NCBI GenBank assembly: GCA_030620035.1
Contig: JAUXAE010000043.1
Location: 1-8,644, forward strand
Source: Dehalococcoidales bacterium
GTDB taxonomy: Bacteria > Chloroflexota > Dehalococcoidia > Dehalococcoidales > JAUXAE01
Direction of reading: 5' to 3'
Length of the DNA: 8,644 nucleotides
Positions 5,843-8,644 of the stretch are shown in pieces; position 1 is the first letter of the stretch; the number at the start of each line of letters is the position of its first letter. The notes below the pieces were generated by a model that was not told where the DNA came from, made no database searches, and saw nothing but the letters and a program-made list of their open reading frames with translations. The translations under genes were made by a program, and so were the position numbers.

Positions 5843-6052
5843 CTAGGGATATATCTGCCTGCCCTGGTCATCCTCTAGGATTATGGCCTCCAGCGGGCAG
5901 CTTTTAGCCGCCTCAAGCAGGGTATCATCATCAACGGAGGCCGGGTCAAGAACCCTTGCCTCCATCTCATCATCAAGCTCAAAGACTGTTGGCGCCACCT
6001 CGACACAATAGGCCATGCCGGTACACAAATCTCTGTCCACTCTTACCTTCAT
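5843..6052 (-). CDS. Small single-cluster ferredoxin (three-Cys type)
   Basis: This 69-aa acidic ferredoxin reads KVRVDRDLCTGMAYC at 2-16, then APTVFEL (20-26) and SCPLEAI (51-57). The cluster cysteines visible are C10, C16 and C52; the middle position of the usual C-x2-C-x2-C motif is M13. Proteins with this pattern (the [3Fe-4S] and related ferredoxins that serve P450s and other anaerobic redox enzymes) hold a [3Fe-4S] or a three-Cys [4Fe-4S] cluster. It is the first gene of the run, 43 bp ahead of the IscS-like gene, and so could supply the electron needed for cluster assembly as Fdx does in ISC operons, although it is unrelated to the 2Fe Fdx. Only a weak AAGG-type ribosome binding site precedes the ATG. 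Confidence 0.88.
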   Translation of the reverse strand: MKVRVDRDLCTGMAYCVEVAPTVFELDDEMEARVLDPASVDDDTLLEAAKSCPLEAIILEDDQGRQIYP

Positions 6053-6065
6053 ACCTTGTCTCTAT

Positions 6066-6086
6066 GATAGCCTGAAATAAGCTATC
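6066..6086. promoter_or_regulatory. Inverted repeat upstream of the ferredoxin start
   Basis: GATAGC (6066-6071) and GCTATC (6081-6086) are perfect 6-bp inverted arms separated by 9 bp, 14 bp upstream of the ferredoxin ATG. On the minus strand a TATCAT box (6069-6064, five of six matches to -10) overlaps one arm but lacks a matching -35. It may be an operator or a leader hairpin of the Fe-S operon. The arms are short, so chance is possible. Confidence 0.3.
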
Positions 6087-6140
6087 TAATTCTACCATAT
6101 AGCGGCACTGGATTACATTGGCCAGAAGCCGTCGGGCCAA

Positions 6141-6169
6141 TTAGCAAACCCTCACTAATATGATATAAT
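6141..6169 (+). promoter_or_regulatory. Promoter for the SHOCT-copA genes
   Basis: TTAGCA (6141-6146, four of six -35 matches) is spaced 17 bp from a perfect TATAAT (6164-6169), and TGA before it forms an extended -10 (TGnTATAAT). Transcription would start near 6176 and leave a leader of about 55 nt. Confidence 0.6.
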
Positions 6170-6196
6170 AAATCATAACAAAAAGCAGTAGCCGAT

Positions 6197-6209
6197 AGCC
6201 TTCTAGGCT
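6197..6209. promoter_or_regulatory. Short dyad in the leader of the SHOCT-copA transcript
   Basis: AGCCT (6197-6201) and AGGCT (6205-6209) are inverted arms around TCT, between the predicted transcription start and the ribosome binding site. It could be an operator half-site pair for a metal-responsive repressor or simply a small leader hairpin. It does not match the CueR or CopY operator forms I know. Confidence 0.25.
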
Positions 6210-6230
6210 TTGTGGCTAAGGAGGTAACCC

Positions 6231-6452
6231 ATGTGGTATGACCATATGGGCTGGTGGATGGCTTTTGGCGGCCTCTGGCTGCTATTATTCTGGGGAGGGC
6301 TCATTGCCCTGATAATCTGGGGTATTACCAGACTGAGCCGACGAAACGGCACTCCCCCAAAACAGGGCCCGCTGGATGTGGCCAAAGAACGCTACGCCAA
6401 AGGGGAGATATCCCGAGAAGAGTTCGAGCAAATCAAGAAGGACCTGTCCTAA
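6231..6452 (+). CDS. Small membrane-anchored SHOCT-domain protein
   Basis: This is a 73-aa protein. Residues 1-10 (MWYDHMGWWM) are rich in Trp, Met and His and are followed by one hydrophobic membrane segment at about 11-33. A basic linker (RLSRRNG) comes next, then a C-terminal SHOCT motif: LDVAKERYAKGEISREEFEQIKKDL at about 48-72. SHOCT modules are short helical hairpins found at the ends of many small membrane proteins and are thought to mediate oligomerisation. A strong AAGGAGGT (6218-6225) precedes the ATG by 5 nt. It ends 11 bp before copA and shares its promoter, so a role in copper export or its regulation is plausible; the Met/His/Trp-rich N-terminus might contact copper. That is inference. 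Confidence 0.85.
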   Translation: MWYDHMGWWMAFGGLWLLLFWGGLIALIIWGITRLSRRNGTPPKQGPLDVAKERYAKGEISREEFEQIKKDLS

Positions 6453-6463
6453 AAGCCCTGCAG

Positions 6464-8644
<2,181 letters not shown>

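Overview
The window looks like bacterial chromosome from an anaerobe or microaerobe. Shine-Dalgarno sites are AGGAGG-type, several promoters have TATAAT -10 boxes, and genes are packed with short gaps or overlaps. The mix of cobyric acid synthase, an ISC-type Fe-S locus, TusA and DsrE sulfur carriers, a small ferredoxin and a copper ATPase would suit an uncultured Chloroflexota (Dehalococcoidia-like) genome. That placement is a low-confidence impression, because no taxonomic marker is present.

Layout. (1) Positions 1-506, minus: the N-terminal part of endonuclease III (nth), cut by the window edge. (2) 507-648: a divergent promoter region, with a strong promoter for nth and an extended -10 promoter for cobQ. 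(3) 649-2172, plus: cobQ. (4) 2169-6052, minus: a tight run of eight genes read from right to left. The order is 3-Cys ferredoxin, IscS/NifS-like protein, IscU, double zinc ribbon, DsrE-like protein, TusA-like protein, CBS-pair protein, HHE hemerythrin. Gaps are 61 bp or less and two junctions overlap, so this is probably one operon. Its last gene converges on cobQ, and the two stop codons share the tetranucleotide CTAG. (5) 6053-6230: the divergent control region between that operon and the copper genes. (6) 6231-8644, plus: a small membrane-anchored SHOCT protein, then a copper-type P1B ATPase (copA) that runs off the right edge.

The most interesting point is the IscS/NifS-like protein. The fold signatures and the loop cysteine (C325) are intact. 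The lysine that forms the Schiff base with PLP is Gln (Q202), the neighbouring PLP-contact positions are changed (A179, A199, N201), and the arginine that normally binds the substrate carboxylate is Val (V351). It therefore should not work as an ordinary cysteine desulfurase, although it is the only desulfurase-like partner next to IscU here. From memory, the archaeal Archaeoglobus fulgidus IscS likewise lacks this lysine (Asp instead) and still binds IscU. Together with the TusA and DsrE carriers, this suggests a PLP-independent route in which sulfide or carrier-bound persulfide feeds IscU-type cluster assembly. The CBS protein and hemerythrin at the operon end may add nucleotide and O2/iron sensing. 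This model is inference.
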